Below, in pieces: positions 5,372-5,485 of a stretch of DNA of 5,485 nucleotides. The notes beneath the pieces are model-generated. The model searched no databases. It was not told the origin of the DNA and worked only from the letters and a program-made list of their open reading frames with translations. The position numbers and the translations under genes were made by a program. The stretch lies in contig QIKC01000126.1 in assembly GCA_003232855.1 (NCBI GenBank), forward strand, positions 1 to 5,485, given 5' to 3'. Origin of the DNA: Verrucomicrobiales bacterium (GTDB taxonomy: Bacteria; Verrucomicrobiota; Verrucomicrobiia; Verrucomicrobiales; DEV007). Positions within the stretch are counted from its first letter, which is position 1; every line of letters starts with the position of its first letter.

Positions 5372-5485
5372 CGCTGGAATAGCGGGGGAACTTTGTTCTC
5401 TCGAAAAATCCACACCGCGCCCAGACGGGTAAGACACCCCACCCCACCAGTATCTCCACACATCCCTCACGCTTCTAACGCCGCA

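Noticed and set aside
5372..5485. Continuation of the Fic winged-helix domain in another frame after the stop
   Set aside because: All three forward frames were read through this stretch and none gives a winged-helix-like sequence. It appears non-coding or too decayed to recognise.

Overview
The window looks like chromosomal DNA from a moderately GC-rich Gram-negative bacterium. The LptF/LptG-type permease implies an outer membrane with lipopolysaccharide. Most starts lack a recognisable Shine-Dalgarno sequence and several are preceded by C-rich leaders. Together with the sequence types of PutA and the permease, this makes me lean towards Verrucomicrobiota or a relative. That is an impression from sequence style, not a proven assignment.

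Left half (1-3236), minus strand, core metabolism and envelope. A 388-codon LptF/LptG-family permease is followed 102 nt downstream, on the same strand, by a bifunctional proline dehydrogenase / P5C dehydrogenase (putA). putA runs off the left edge: 655 codons are present, covering the whole proline dehydrogenase domain and the first part of the aldehyde dehydrogenase domain.

Middle (3237-4391). A non-coding stretch carries a perfect 12-bp inverted repeat plus a third half-site. Then comes a plus-strand type II toxin-antitoxin module: a Phd/YefM-like antitoxin and a PIN-domain (VapC-type) toxin. The two genes are not adjacent. A 237-nt insert separates them, holding a strong hairpin, a terminator-like structure, a solitary CRISPR-repeat-like unit and a perfect 10-bp hairpin. 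This is the most interesting part of the window.

Right part (4392-5485). A gene-poor, eroded region holds an orphan, apparently frameshifted ORF of unknown function. After it come a small zinc-ribbon protein and, 9 nt later, a Fic-family remnant. The remnant keeps the N-terminal inhibitory helix and a piece of the C-terminal region but has lost the whole catalytic Fic core. The right part therefore looks like accessory DNA (toxin-antitoxin and Fic modules plus debris) beside a stable core locus. No rRNA, tRNA, transposase or multi-repeat CRISPR array was seen.
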